A DNA stretch of 64,000 nucleotides, from contig NZ_PHFJ01000002.1 in NCBI RefSeq assembly GCF_003144535.1, forward strand, positions 62,001 to 126,000. Direction: 5' to 3'. Source of the DNA: Proteus penneri (lineage in GTDB: Bacteria > Pseudomonadota > Gammaproteobacteria > Enterobacterales > Enterobacteriaceae). The translations under genes were made by a program, and so were the position numbers. The notes beneath the pieces were generated by a model, which saw nothing but the letters and a program-made list of their open reading frames with translations, was not told where the DNA came from and did no database searches. Of this stretch, positions 18,778 through 28,800 are shown one piece after another (the stretch's first letter is position 1; each line of letters begins with the position of its first letter).

Positions 18778-20850
18778 TTACTCGTTAAGTTGAATAGGTA
18801 ACGGGATCTGCAATTGTTGCAGATTATCGCATAGCCAAATTAACTGTAATAACGCCCGTGAGTCACGGGAAGTTAATGCCAAATAATAAGCTAATTGATC
18901 AGCTATTAATGTCATCCCTAAATCGTCTGCGGTGTGTTTGCTTATTTCTAATTGCTCTTTTTGCATTTCTGAGAGTAATTCCCGTCCGGTACATGCTTGG
19001 GTTTCTAATACAGACAAAATAGGGCGACAGAACTTTTGTGCTAATGTCGGTTCACTGTGATGCATTGCTGTTTGTTGCTTACGTTTAGCCATATATTCTT
19101 GAATACGGCTAATAAAGCCTGATTGTTTTTTCTTACGTGGAAATTGGTCAAAATCGAGATAAAACAGTTCAATGCCTTTTTCTGTTTTGATCCAAATAGT
19201 CGTTGGTAACAAGTCTATATTGAGATCACGCCGAACGGGTTGCACCGTGATGGCGACAATTTCTAACTCTTTTTTGGTAAGAAAGCGCAACTCTTCTAGA
19301 TTATTTTGTGTTGTTCCTTCCCAATAGAGACGCAAGAATGCTGAATTTTCATGATTATCTGATACTTCCCAAATGACGCATTGCTCAACCTCATACCAAA
19401 TTAAAGGTTTATAGTTTTTGATATGCAAAACAAGAGGGGAAAGAAACCCTTCTGTTTGATGGGCAAAGTAATCAGGTAAATCTTGCCAATTATTGATGCC
19501 TAGCTCAGTTTGTAAATTGTTATAGTCCGTCATATCAAGAAAATCTGCTTGATTTTGAGCAAAGCTATCACCAATAGTGGCGAGTTTTCCTTCATCAGAA
19601 ATACGAGGATCTTGTAATAAAAAAGGACGACGCATTAATTTATCCGCAGTTTGTTTCCATAATGACAAACTGTTCCAAACACCATAACGATTAAACAAGG
19701 TATCGAGCTGATTAGGGCGCGCTTGTGTCGCTTGTAATAGCTGTTTTTCTTCGCTATCCCAAAAGGTAAACGTTGCTCCTAATGCGCCACTTTGTGCTGT
19801 CCACCAATTTGCACCAACTGGAATAAGAGAAAGGCTATTTTTTTTATCATCATATTGACGACGAAGTTGCCCTCGTAACACTTTTAACTGTTCTGGTGTC
19901 GCATTAGATAATTGGAATAAATAGGCAGAAATATGGGCTAATAAACGCAAGACATTGCTTTCATCCATGGTGAAGTGTCTTTCTGCCAACAGTTTGACTT
20001 GAGTGCTTAATGTTCTTAAATAAGACGCTAAACGAGGTAAACCTTCCGCTCGAGCGGACATATTTAATAAATGCAACTGTGTGGCACTGCTTAAGCTAAT
20101 ATGTGATAGCCCTTGACGTAATAAATCATAAATAAATTGTTCAATGGTATTAATTAGAGCTATTTCTTCATCATTCAGAGGACGTTTAGAAGATTGCACC
20201 GTCATTAAATCTTCAGGCCATGTCCATGGTTGAGCATGTTGTTCAAATAATTTAGCCACGATAGCGAGATGAAAGGCTTTTTTCTGTGAGTCAGAAAATG
20301 GCGATAATATGCCATCGTAACCACTCGCTTGTAAGAAAATAACAGGTTCATTCACATCAGGAAGTTGAATTTTTAACTGAGTTCCTGTGTCTTCTAGATT
20401 GAATGTTATATTTTCCCATTGCTCAATTAATTTAATTGCTGCTCGACAGGCTGGTTTACCCGCTTTTTTGATTAATGCTTCTGGATCAAGAGCAAATAAT
20501 GTGGGTAGCAGAGGGGCGATTTCAACAGGCTCAGTAATGACTTCTAATGATATTTCACCACTATTATCGTTATTTGAATTATCAGCACTATTATTAGCTT
20601 GGAGCCATAAAATGGCGGCTAAAATATGTTTACAGCAACCAGATGCAGAACAATCGCAACTGGCTTGTTGAATACCCGCTTCGTGTAAAACAACATTTTG
20701 TCCATCACTACTGAATTGCCCTGTATTGGCATCAGTGAGAGATACTTTTTCGTTATCAACATCTTTTCTTGCGCGTCTTAATAATCCTGCATTAGCAAAT
20801 ACAGTGAGCGCATCTTCATCGTAATGAAAGTAAACGGTTTGCCAACTCAT
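18778..20850 (-). CDS. SWIM zinc-finger protein (YehQ-like)
   Basis: A 690-residue cytoplasmic protein of unknown function, last in the five-gene cluster. The SWIM zinc finger is near the N-terminus: C65-D-C67, five residues, then C73-K-H75. The remaining 600 residues are mostly helical and match no domain I can name. ATG 20850 (MSWQTVYF) overlaps the VWA gene stop as ATGA, so the two are translationally coupled; a start at 20871 is less likely. Position, length and SWIM domain match E. coli YehQ. SWIM domains usually bind DNA or protein; the target is unknown. Confidence 0.8.
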   Translation of the reverse strand: MSWQTVYFHYDEDALTVFANAGLLRRARKDVDNEKVSLTDANTGQFSSDGQNVVLHEAGIQQASCDCSASGCCKHILAAILWLQANNSADNSNNDNSGEISLEVITEPVEIAPLLPTLFALDPEALIKKAGKPACRAAIKLIEQWENITFNLEDTGTQLKIQLPDVNEPVIFLQASGYDGILSPFSDSQKKAFHLAIVAKLFEQHAQPWTWPEDLMTVQSSKRPLNDEEIALINTIEQFIYDLLRQGLSHISLSSATQLHLLNMSARAEGLPRLASYLRTLSTQVKLLAERHFTMDESNVLRLLAHISAYLFQLSNATPEQLKVLRGQLRRQYDDKKNSLSLIPVGANWWTAQSGALGATFTFWDSEEKQLLQATQARPNQLDTLFNRYGVWNSLSLWKQTADKLMRRPFLLQDPRISDEGKLATIGDSFAQNQADFLDMTDYNNLQTELGINNWQDLPDYFAHQTEGFLSPLVLHIKNYKPLIWYEVEQCVIWEVSDNHENSAFLRLYWEGTTQNNLEELRFLTKKELEIVAITVQPVRRDLNIDLLPTTIWIKTEKGIELFYLDFDQFPRKKKQSGFISRIQEYMAKRKQQTAMHHSEPTLAQKFCRPILSVLETQACTGRELLSEMQKEQLEISKHTADDLGMTLIADQLAYYLALTSRDSRALLQLIWLCDNLQQLQIPLPIQLNE

Positions 20851-22007
20851 TGCATTACCTCTGCTAGCCATTGCGCGAAATGTTCTGGTGTTAAAGCGGC
20901 AACTTGCATACCTCTGTCCGCGAGTTTTTGTGCAATCGCAGAGTCATAAACAGGTTGAGCTTCATCATCAAGTGCAGCAAGCCCTAATAATTTAACTTGT
21001 TGGCTATTAAGACGTTGTGTGCAATCTAATAAGCGGTTTAATGAGCCACCTTCTTCAAAGTCACTGATTAGTGAAATAACGGTACGTTTAGGGTTTTTGA
21101 CTAAACTTTCACAGTATTGCATTGCACCAGCAATATCAGTACCGCCTCCTAATTGTACGGTCATTAAAACCTCAACAGGATCGTCTGCTAGATGAGATAA
21201 ATCGACAACTTGAGTATCAAAAACCACTAAAGAGACATTAACGGCAGGCAATGAAGCTAAAATACTGGCACAAACAGCCGCATACATAATGGAACTAGAC
21301 ATTGACGCACTTTGGTCAACACAAAGAATCACATCCCACGGAAAATGCTGTTGCATCCGTGAGTTAAAATAAGGTGTTTCAATCACTAAACGGCGATTTT
21401 GAGTATCGTAATGTTTTAAATTCGCCGCGATAGTTGCACGCCAATCAAAGTTACGACTATTGGGGACTAAAGAGCGTCTAAAACGGTTACGACGACCTGT
21501 TAACGATTGGCGAAAATTATTACGAATTTGACGTAAAATATCTTCAACCACTTTGCGAATAATAGTTTTAACCGCATCTCGTGTTTCGTCGCTCATTCGT
21601 CCACGTAAGCTTAATAGTGTTTTGGCTAACACTTTTGTGGGCTCCATTGCTTTTAACGTATTGGGATCTTTAAGAAAGCTACTGATTTGATAACGTTCAA
21701 TAGCTTGTGATTGCATACGTTCAAAGGTGCTATTAGGGAATAGCTTACGTGCTTGATTTAACCAGTTTACCGCAGTAAGTTGCGATGCATCGAGTGAGCC
21801 ATGACGTCCTCGTTCTTGACGAAGCCCTCGGCGCTGATATTCTCGGCGATAGAGAAAGTCGAGTGTGCGTTCAACTTTTAAATCATCAGCATTAAACGTT
21901 GCTTGCCCAAGAGCATCATCAGCATATTGACCTAAAATCAGGCGCCAGCGTTTTGCTTGTTGTATTTTATCTTCAGGCATATCGTCATTATGCTGACTCA
22001 TGGGCAT
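20847..22007 (-). CDS. yehP: VWA domain protein (YehP-like), putative MoxR partner
   Basis: A 386-residue protein. The N-terminal half is helical and basic (SLTGRRNRFRRSLVPNSRNF near 168-187). The von Willebrand A domain spans about 224-386 with an intact MIDAS: D231-Q-S-A-S235, T290 in GGGTDIA and D316 in ISDFEEGG. ATG 22007 was chosen since AAGGAGAC lies just upstream; this overlaps the end of the DUF5682 gene by 20 bases. VWA proteins next to MoxR ATPases typically act as their adaptor or substrate-recognition partner; that role here is inferred. It matches E. coli YehP in length and motif order. Confidence 0.85.
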   Translation of the reverse strand: MPMSQHNDDMPEDKIQQAKRWRLILGQYADDALGQATFNADDLKVERTLDFLYRREYQRRGLRQERGRHGSLDASQLTAVNWLNQARKLFPNSTFERMQSQAIERYQISSFLKDPNTLKAMEPTKVLAKTLLSLRGRMSDETRDAVKTIIRKVVEDILRQIRNNFRQSLTGRRNRFRRSLVPNSRNFDWRATIAANLKHYDTQNRRLVIETPYFNSRMQQHFPWDVILCVDQSASMSSSIMYAAVCASILASLPAVNVSLVVFDTQVVDLSHLADDPVEVLMTVQLGGGTDIAGAMQYCESLVKNPKRTVISLISDFEEGGSLNRLLDCTQRLNSQQVKLLGLAALDDEAQPVYDSAIAQKLADRGMQVAALTPEHFAQWLAEVMQ

Positions 22008-24567
22008 TGTCTCCTTTCTCTGTTTTCTTAGTATCAAACCAAGAAATCATGCCTTGTTCCGTTATACGCTGTTGCAGTTTTTGATTGAGTTTAGTGGCTT
22101 CAAGCATCTGTTTAGCACTAAATTCTGACTGCCATAATGATAACGCTTGTGTATCTAAACCAATATCGTTGGCAATATATTGTGCAAGCTCTGCATTTTG
22201 CTTGGGATTAAGTTGGCTAAATGCAAAACGCAGATCAGGCAAGATCTGAATAAAACGTTCTTCATCCCATTGTTGTAACAAGGTATTTAAGTGATCAACC
22301 AATAAAGGTAAGCGGATCACAAGCTCTGGTGCTGTGCGCATCATCCCGACAAAATAACCAATAGCTTGTTCAGGCAAACTTCCTGTACTAAACGTGGCAT
22401 TTAATGCGTTTGTCAGCGTGGTTTCATCAATATATGAGCCTAAATAGCGCAATGCATCAACAGCACCTTTTAATAAAGGAACTGCATCTAGTTGACCATC
22501 AAGGCGATTGAGTTGCTGATAGAAATCACTTTTGTAATCATGTGGATTATTGAGTGATGGCATAAATTCAATCAGTTCACGTAAAGAGAGCAAAGCTTGT
22601 AAATTGCTTTCTTGTTGTTGTTCATCACCTTGAGCGAGTTGTTCTAAACAAAAGAAAGCTTGTGGAATAACTTGATGTAGACGATTTTCAAGTGAAAGCT
22701 CATCGGTAATATCAAGGTATTGGCGACCTCGCCATAAATGGATCAATTTATGTCCACATTGAGTTAATGACTCAAGACGAAAATCTTGCTGAATATAGCT
22801 ATCTAACAGTTTAAAGAGTGATGGAATGCGCTGGTGGAGGCCAATTAATGCCGCTTGTGTTAATAACGTGACGGCACTTTGACTTGAACGGCTTTGCCCT
22901 TGCTCCTCAAGCTGTTTTTCCATCGATAACAACTTAGTTAAGGCGATAGCTTCAAGTTGTGAGCCTTTCTCTGATAATGAAATCAGCTCGCCTTCCACAT
23001 TAGGTGTCCAAGCGTACTGCCACTCTTCAAATAATAAATCCAATTGATGACCAGAAAGAAAGTCAGGGCCATTGATTCGATGTGCAAAGTGAATTTCTAA
23101 GAAAGCCAGTAAATGTAAAAAACGACTTCTTAAGCGATGTTGCGGGTTGCGGTAAACATCACACTTAGTGGTTTTTGCTAATGTATCATCCAGTTTGAAG
23201 CGAAACGCTCTAGCACGCTCATAGGTTTCATTGACTAAAGGAGGCGTTGCCGTACCTAATGGAATTTTGCCTAAAAGATAGCCTGAAAAACAGGTTTTAA
23301 TTTCTGTCCATAACTCGCTTTGGCTATCATCTAAACTGCCCTTAATAAAGGCACTTTGTAAACCATCAAGCAAATCATAACGACCCATACCAGCGTGATC
23401 TCTCAGTAAAGCAAGGCGTAAACTTTGCTCGGCAGCCAGTTTTACGGCTAAATAGCTAGGTGGATTATCAAATTGTTTTTCTCTAATAGATTGAGCCACT
23501 GAGCTTAAAAATGCGATCCCCATTTTATTGCGATAAATTTGGGTAGGTTGTTTAGCAAGAGCATTATTTTCTAATTTATCATAATGTTGTTGCATTAAAC
23601 TTTGCCAAACTTGTTGATAAAAAGCCGGAGATGGCATACCAGAAGCATAGCCATTAAGTGCATCTAATCGGTCAAAACTGTAGCGAATAAGCCAAGCTTG
23701 TTCTTTTTCGGCCATTCTTTGCATTTTAGTGAATTGCTTTTGCTCTGTGCTAGAAATGGCGAAAGAGTGAGATTGTGAATTGGCTAGACCTTCAATTAAT
23801 GCAAGGGTATGAAATCCTCCTGTCACAATTAAAATCTTGGCATTAGGATCTTGTTGTTTGATGGTTTGAATATGAGTGAGCATATGAGCTTCACGTTGCG
23901 AAGAACCTTCTGATTCAAGTACTTCTGGCTCATAATCAAGGCGCGCAAGTGCACACCAAATAAAGGTATCATTAAAGAGGGTTTGCCAATCAGCTAAAGC
24001 TTCAATGTTGCGTAGCTCAAAAAGATGCTCCCAAACATCATCATGATCACGGCAATGACATTTTTTGGCTAATTGTGCAATAAACTGGCTATGGGCTAAA
24101 TAACGTTCTTTTTGTAAGCTACGACTTTGTGAATCACTATACTCTTCGTTATTAACCTGAGCTGCCCATGGCAAATCGATAAAGCGTGTTTTTGCATTGA
24201 TGCGTAAACCACCTCGCAATGCTTGCCATTCAGGAGAATATTCACAAAATGGAAAATAGGCAGAGTGCAGTGATTTCTCACGCCCTTCTTGGTTACCATC
24301 ATTATGCAAATATTCTGCTTGCCCCATAATAGCCACGGGAGGCAGGGTGTCTTTATCAGTCAGGCTTGGAATAAGAGAATTAAAGGTATCAGGGCCTTCA
24401 ATTAATATATAGTCAGGCTTTACCGAATCAATTAGTGATAAAACCGCATAAGCACAAGCGGGGCTGTGATGGCGTACTGGGGCAAAATAGAGATGTTGTT
24501 GCTGTAACGACGTCCATTTCAGTCGTGCTTGGTCAATTCTTTCTGGCAAAGGTATTGAAGGTAGCAT
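21988..24567 (-). CDS. DUF5682 family protein (YehM-like), TIKI/ChaN-like N-terminal domain
   Basis: An 859-residue protein of unknown activity. The first 260 residues carry conserved polar motifs: RHHSPAC (32-38), EGPDTF (57-62), RFIDLPW (128-134), REAHML (225-230) and VTGGFHT (248-254). Their order resembles the metal-dependent TIKI/ChaN/EreA superfamily; this link is my inference. The rest is helical. ATG 24567 was preferred because the upstream extension (to TTG 24654) runs through an 11-bp hairpin; GTG 24570 is an alternative. It lies between the MoxR and VWA genes, as yehM does in E. coli. Confidence 0.75.
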   Translation of the reverse strand: MLPSIPLPERIDQARLKWTSLQQQHLYFAPVRHHSPACAYAVLSLIDSVKPDYILIEGPDTFNSLIPSLTDKDTLPPVAIMGQAEYLHNDGNQEGREKSLHSAYFPFCEYSPEWQALRGGLRINAKTRFIDLPWAAQVNNEEYSDSQSRSLQKERYLAHSQFIAQLAKKCHCRDHDDVWEHLFELRNIEALADWQTLFNDTFIWCALARLDYEPEVLESEGSSQREAHMLTHIQTIKQQDPNAKILIVTGGFHTLALIEGLANSQSHSFAISSTEQKQFTKMQRMAEKEQAWLIRYSFDRLDALNGYASGMPSPAFYQQVWQSLMQQHYDKLENNALAKQPTQIYRNKMGIAFLSSVAQSIREKQFDNPPSYLAVKLAAEQSLRLALLRDHAGMGRYDLLDGLQSAFIKGSLDDSQSELWTEIKTCFSGYLLGKIPLGTATPPLVNETYERARAFRFKLDDTLAKTTKCDVYRNPQHRLRSRFLHLLAFLEIHFAHRINGPDFLSGHQLDLLFEEWQYAWTPNVEGELISLSEKGSQLEAIALTKLLSMEKQLEEQGQSRSSQSAVTLLTQAALIGLHQRIPSLFKLLDSYIQQDFRLESLTQCGHKLIHLWRGRQYLDITDELSLENRLHQVIPQAFFCLEQLAQGDEQQQESNLQALLSLRELIEFMPSLNNPHDYKSDFYQQLNRLDGQLDAVPLLKGAVDALRYLGSYIDETTLTNALNATFSTGSLPEQAIGYFVGMMRTAPELVIRLPLLVDHLNTLLQQWDEERFIQILPDLRFAFSQLNPKQNAELAQYIANDIGLDTQALSLWQSEFSAKQMLEATKLNQKLQQRITEQGMISWFDTKKTEKGDNAHESA

Positions 24568-24594
24568 CACCGTGTCGATCCCTTTTCTGGGTGA

Positions 24595-24622
24595 AAAGGC
24601 AGAGTGAGTTAACTCTGCCTTT
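24595..24622 (-). other. Intercistronic hairpin between the MoxR and DUF5682 genes
   Basis: A perfect 11-bp stem (AAAGGCAGAGT with ACTCTGCCTTT) has a 6-nt loop and a short TTTTC tail on the minus strand. It sits in the only sizeable gap of the cluster and may adjust the ratio of ATPase to downstream proteins. Confidence 0.5.
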
Positions 24623-24668
24623 AATTGATAAATAATGTATTTATTGTGTAGCAATTAATCTCAGCGTG

Positions 24669-25778
24669 TTATTGCCAAAACTCTTTTGATGCATCAAAGA
24701 ACGCTTTCCACTCTTTACTGTTTCTGGCTCTTTCTCTGGCTACATTGTCCATGTAATAACGAATACGCTTGATATCATCAGCATTGTCTTTTAATACAAC
24801 ACCGATTAATTGGCGTGCAATTGCACCAGCATTCATCACTCCATCACCTAAATAATGCGCTTCTAAGGCGCAAGCATAAGCAATGTTTACAGCTTCTGCG
24901 GTTGACATAACTGCATCAGGCGTTTTGATATTGCCGCCATCTTGTGTATTACCTGAACGTAATTCTTGGAATGTGGTTACCAGCAATTCCACTACGTCAG
25001 CAGGCACCGTCACTTCATTAGCTAAAGAGCCTAATTCATTTTCAAGCTGTGATTGGATCAAGCTAATTTCAAATGCCGGATCACGAATAGGTTTTACGGT
25101 TTCAAAGTTAAAACGGCGCTTTAATGCGGCTGACATTTCATGAACACCACGATCGCGTAAGTTTGCGGTACCGATAAGGTTAAACCCAGGTTTTGCACTA
25201 ATACGCGCACCATCACCCATTTCGGGGATCATTAACTGTTTTTCTGACATCAAAGAAACCAGTACGTCCTGAATTTCAGGAGGACAACGGGTTATCTCTT
25301 CAAAGCGAACAATTTTACCTTGCAACATACCTTGATAAAGCGGTGATCCCACTAAAGCGCGCTCTGTTGGGCCTTCTGCTAATAACAACGCATAGTTCCA
25401 TGAGTACTTGATGTGATCTTCTGTAGTGCCCGCAGTGCCTTGAATAGTTAATCCTGAATCACCGCTGATGGCGGCAGCAAAAAGCTCTGAGAGCATTGAT
25501 TTTGCTGTACCTGGTTCACCCACTAGCATTAAACCTTGCTTGCCTAATAATGTGACAATCGCGCGATCAACCAAGGCATCGTCACCGAAAAATTTAGGTG
25601 TGATGCCTAATGCATCATCACCTAAAATAAATTGGCGTACAGCACGAGGAGAGCGAAGCCATCCTTGTGGTTTAGGATTATTAACATCTGCTTTTGTTAA
25701 ACACTCTAACTCTTGAGCAAATCGAACCTCAGCACTTTCCCTGATTACTTGTTGATCTGCGGGTGCTTTTTTAGCCAT
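24669..25778 (-). CDS. yehL: MoxR-family AAA+ ATPase (YehL-like)
   Basis: A 369-residue AAA+ ATPase. Walker A is GEPGTAKS (87-94), Walker B is IVRFEEIT (156-163), sensor 1 is IGTANLRDRG (202-211) and the arginine-finger region is ALKRRFNF (218-225). MoxR proteins are hexameric remodelling ATPases usually paired with a VWA protein, here two genes downstream. It follows the DUF4132 gene by 25 bases on the same strand. The actual substrate is unknown. Position and motifs agree with E. coli YehL. Confidence 0.88.
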   Translation of the reverse strand: MAKKAPADQQVIRESAEVRFAQELECLTKADVNNPKPQGWLRSPRAVRQFILGDDALGITPKFFGDDALVDRAIVTLLGKQGLMLVGEPGTAKSMLSELFAAAISGDSGLTIQGTAGTTEDHIKYSWNYALLLAEGPTERALVGSPLYQGMLQGKIVRFEEITRCPPEIQDVLVSLMSEKQLMIPEMGDGARISAKPGFNLIGTANLRDRGVHEMSAALKRRFNFETVKPIRDPAFEISLIQSQLENELGSLANEVTVPADVVELLVTTFQELRSGNTQDGGNIKTPDAVMSTAEAVNIAYACALEAHYLGDGVMNAGAIARQLIGVVLKDNADDIKRIRYYMDNVARERARNSKEWKAFFDASKEFWQ

Positions 25779-25803
25779 ATTCTTTCCTAGTTATCCCTAA
25801 TTA

Positions 25804-28800
25804 TTACCAAGGTGTTTTCTTTTCCCATTCAGGATCAAATCCTGCACAAGCTTCAGCGATTTTTAGATAATCAGCATAGCTTTCAGCTAATAAAATTGGC
25901 GGAACTTCTTTTAGCTCAACATTATTGCGATCCCAGTAATTTTGCTGATTTTTCTCAAAGCTCAAATCAAATAAGACAGCAGGAATGTTTTCCTCTGGCA
26001 CATAGCTACCACTGAAACCGATGTTGACGTAGTAGTTTAAACTAGAGAAGAATTTGTAATAGTGGGAGAACGAACCTCCATCTTCTGCTGGGCCACGCTG
26101 ATAACCCATTTTGGTTAAAATACCGCGTAAAGTGAAAGTGTCTGTGATCCAGCCTTTTCGGTCTTCAACTTCTGTTTGCGTTAGATCTAACTCTGGGATC
26201 TTATGTTCCATTTGTGAGAATAAGAACTTCACTTTGTAATCTTTAAAATGAGCAATCCATGCTTTGCGTTCATCTTCATTAACTAATGCCGCGTGGGCTA
26301 ATTGAATAAATGAGTCGTTTTGTAAAGTGACTTCGTCATCTTCAAGGTTAAGCAATGCGCCGTCATCAGAAGGGCGGAACGTATTGATCACTTCGCCATT
26401 TTTAACTTCCTGCCAAACTAATTGTTCAATTAATTTATGCATAATTGGGTGAGCTAAAATATATTCTTGCCAATCTGCACTTAACCATTGACGTTGAGCA
26501 CACATGGCTTCATATAAACGCACACTTTGTAATTCAATAACTTGTTTAAGTTCTTTTTTACTTGAAGTGAAAAGTTTTTTCGCTTCCTTAATCAGCTCCG
26601 CATCATCATTTTTGCGCGCAGCAGGTAACGCTTTAACTTCTTTTCCTTCTGGATTAAATAGAACAAGTTTTTGTTTTGCATCCATTTTTGCAGTGAAAAT
26701 ACGTTCACCATATTCCAGCACTAATGTTCCGGTATCATCAAAACCTGCGGTTGGAATAGTTCTATCGGCTAATTCATCTGCACTCCAGCCATTACGCTCT
26801 GCGATTTGCGTAACTAAATGACGGGCTTTTTCCTGAACAGATGCAGTGCGATAGCGACGAGATAACGAAAGAAGAAGTTGGATGATAATAGGATCATTGC
26901 TTGAAGCAACCGCATCAATCATCGCTTCAATTTGTGCACGACGCTGATAATGATCGCGCATATAGTTGCGTAGTACAGATACCGCAACATGACCTTCAAT
27001 CCCACAGATAAGCGCTAACATACCTTTATCACTGATTGCAGAGCCTAAATAACGACGTAATACCTCGTTTTTAATCTCTTCAATTACTTGCTCTAAAGTG
27101 TAGTTTTCATATTTAGCGTAATATTCAGGATAACGCTTCGCCCAGTTTTGATAATTGCTTAAACGTCCCGGTGCTTCACGTTGCGCTTCTACCATTGCTT
27201 CTTCCAGTGATGGCCCTTTAATATCCTGAGCAACGAAGGTATGCAGAATAAAGCTAGAAAGTTTATGTTGGCTATCTGTAGAAAGCAGGCCGATATAACG
27301 TTGTAATAGCGCGTTGCCTCCTGGCATTTTTAATTTTACTGCCAGAATAATCCACCAACGAATAATCGCGGGATCAACCGCTTTTTTATTTTCCCATGTG
27401 AGTGCAGGAATTGCCTCAAAATTAAACCAAGCAAGGCTTGCTGGTACTTTGGCTTTAAGGCCTTTTTCAGCTTCTGCTAATAATGTTTTTGGTGATAAAT
27501 AGCTCGAAATGTCTTCACCTAATTGCTCTAATGCAGTGAGTAAAGAAGCTCGCACTACTTCGCGTTTCTCTTTTTTCAATAAGGCATTAAGCGCAGGTAA
27601 GGAATCCGGATTATTTAAGCGAGCTAGCCATTCAATGGCTGTAACACGGATCTCTTGTTTACTTGAGGTTAATCCTTCTTGTGCACTTAAATGAATATTA
27701 GGCAGAGTTTCTAATAATTTTTGTGCAGAAACGCGGTGTGTTTTATTTTCGCCTAATGCCAATTCCATGATGCGCGGAACAAATTGTGCAGGAATGGTTG
27801 GGAAACGACCTAATACTTCTATACCTTGTGATGTTTCAAATTGACGATAACGATGTTCACTTTGGTTTGGCATTAAGTTTAGGGCTTCTGCAATATAATC
27901 AGTATGTTGAGAGAAGAAAGGCCAAATTTGTTCTGGTTTACGAAAACGGCGTAAACCATCTTGATAGGATTCTAAGCATAGTGCCGCTGTGACACGGGCT
28001 GCACGTTTGAAGCCACATCTTTCTAATACATTTTCAACTTGTCGTAATTCAATATCACTAAATAAACGCTCAGGAATATCACCATTAAAGTAGTGAGAGG
28101 AGAAGTGATCGGCATGTTGGCGGTTGTTGGTTATCACACGCACAGCATGAAAGAATGTGTATTCTGGCAAATTAGGAATACGATTTTTGTGTTTAATAAT
28201 TTGGATCTCATTCGACTGAATAGTGCCTTGCCCACTGTTGAGTTTATCAACTAATGCACGACATTGTTTTTCATCAATCTTAGATAAATCTTTATAATGA
28301 CGTTGTGCCCAATTATAAGAGTGCTTCGATGTTTTATTTTCTTCAATTTCGCGTTCAGCATTTTCTTTCGCTTTAGCTAACATTTCATTGAAGTTATTGA
28401 CCATCATATCACGGGCACTATCGGGTAATGGTGTATCTTCTAATGGCGTAAAATCAGGGGCTTCGATGGCATCAACAGTGTTTGCATTATCAGCAACGCT
28501 AAAGCGTTGTAGGGCACTTTCAATACTTTTGATGACTGCTTTTGAGGTTTCATGTTTTAACGCTTCTTCAAGTACATCACGGTTTTCACCTTGGCGAGCA
28601 AATAAATCAGCCGCTTGTGTACGTTGTTTTGGTGTACCATTCATTAAAACATGGGTTAAATTTTCTTTTACAATTTCAGCCGGTAAGGTATTTAAAATTG
28701 GCTCTGCGGTTTTCTTAACGGTTTTTAAGTTACTGGTGGCAAGTAAAACAATAATATCTGCAAAAGTATCGCGTAATATCGTATTTTTATTTAGATAGTT

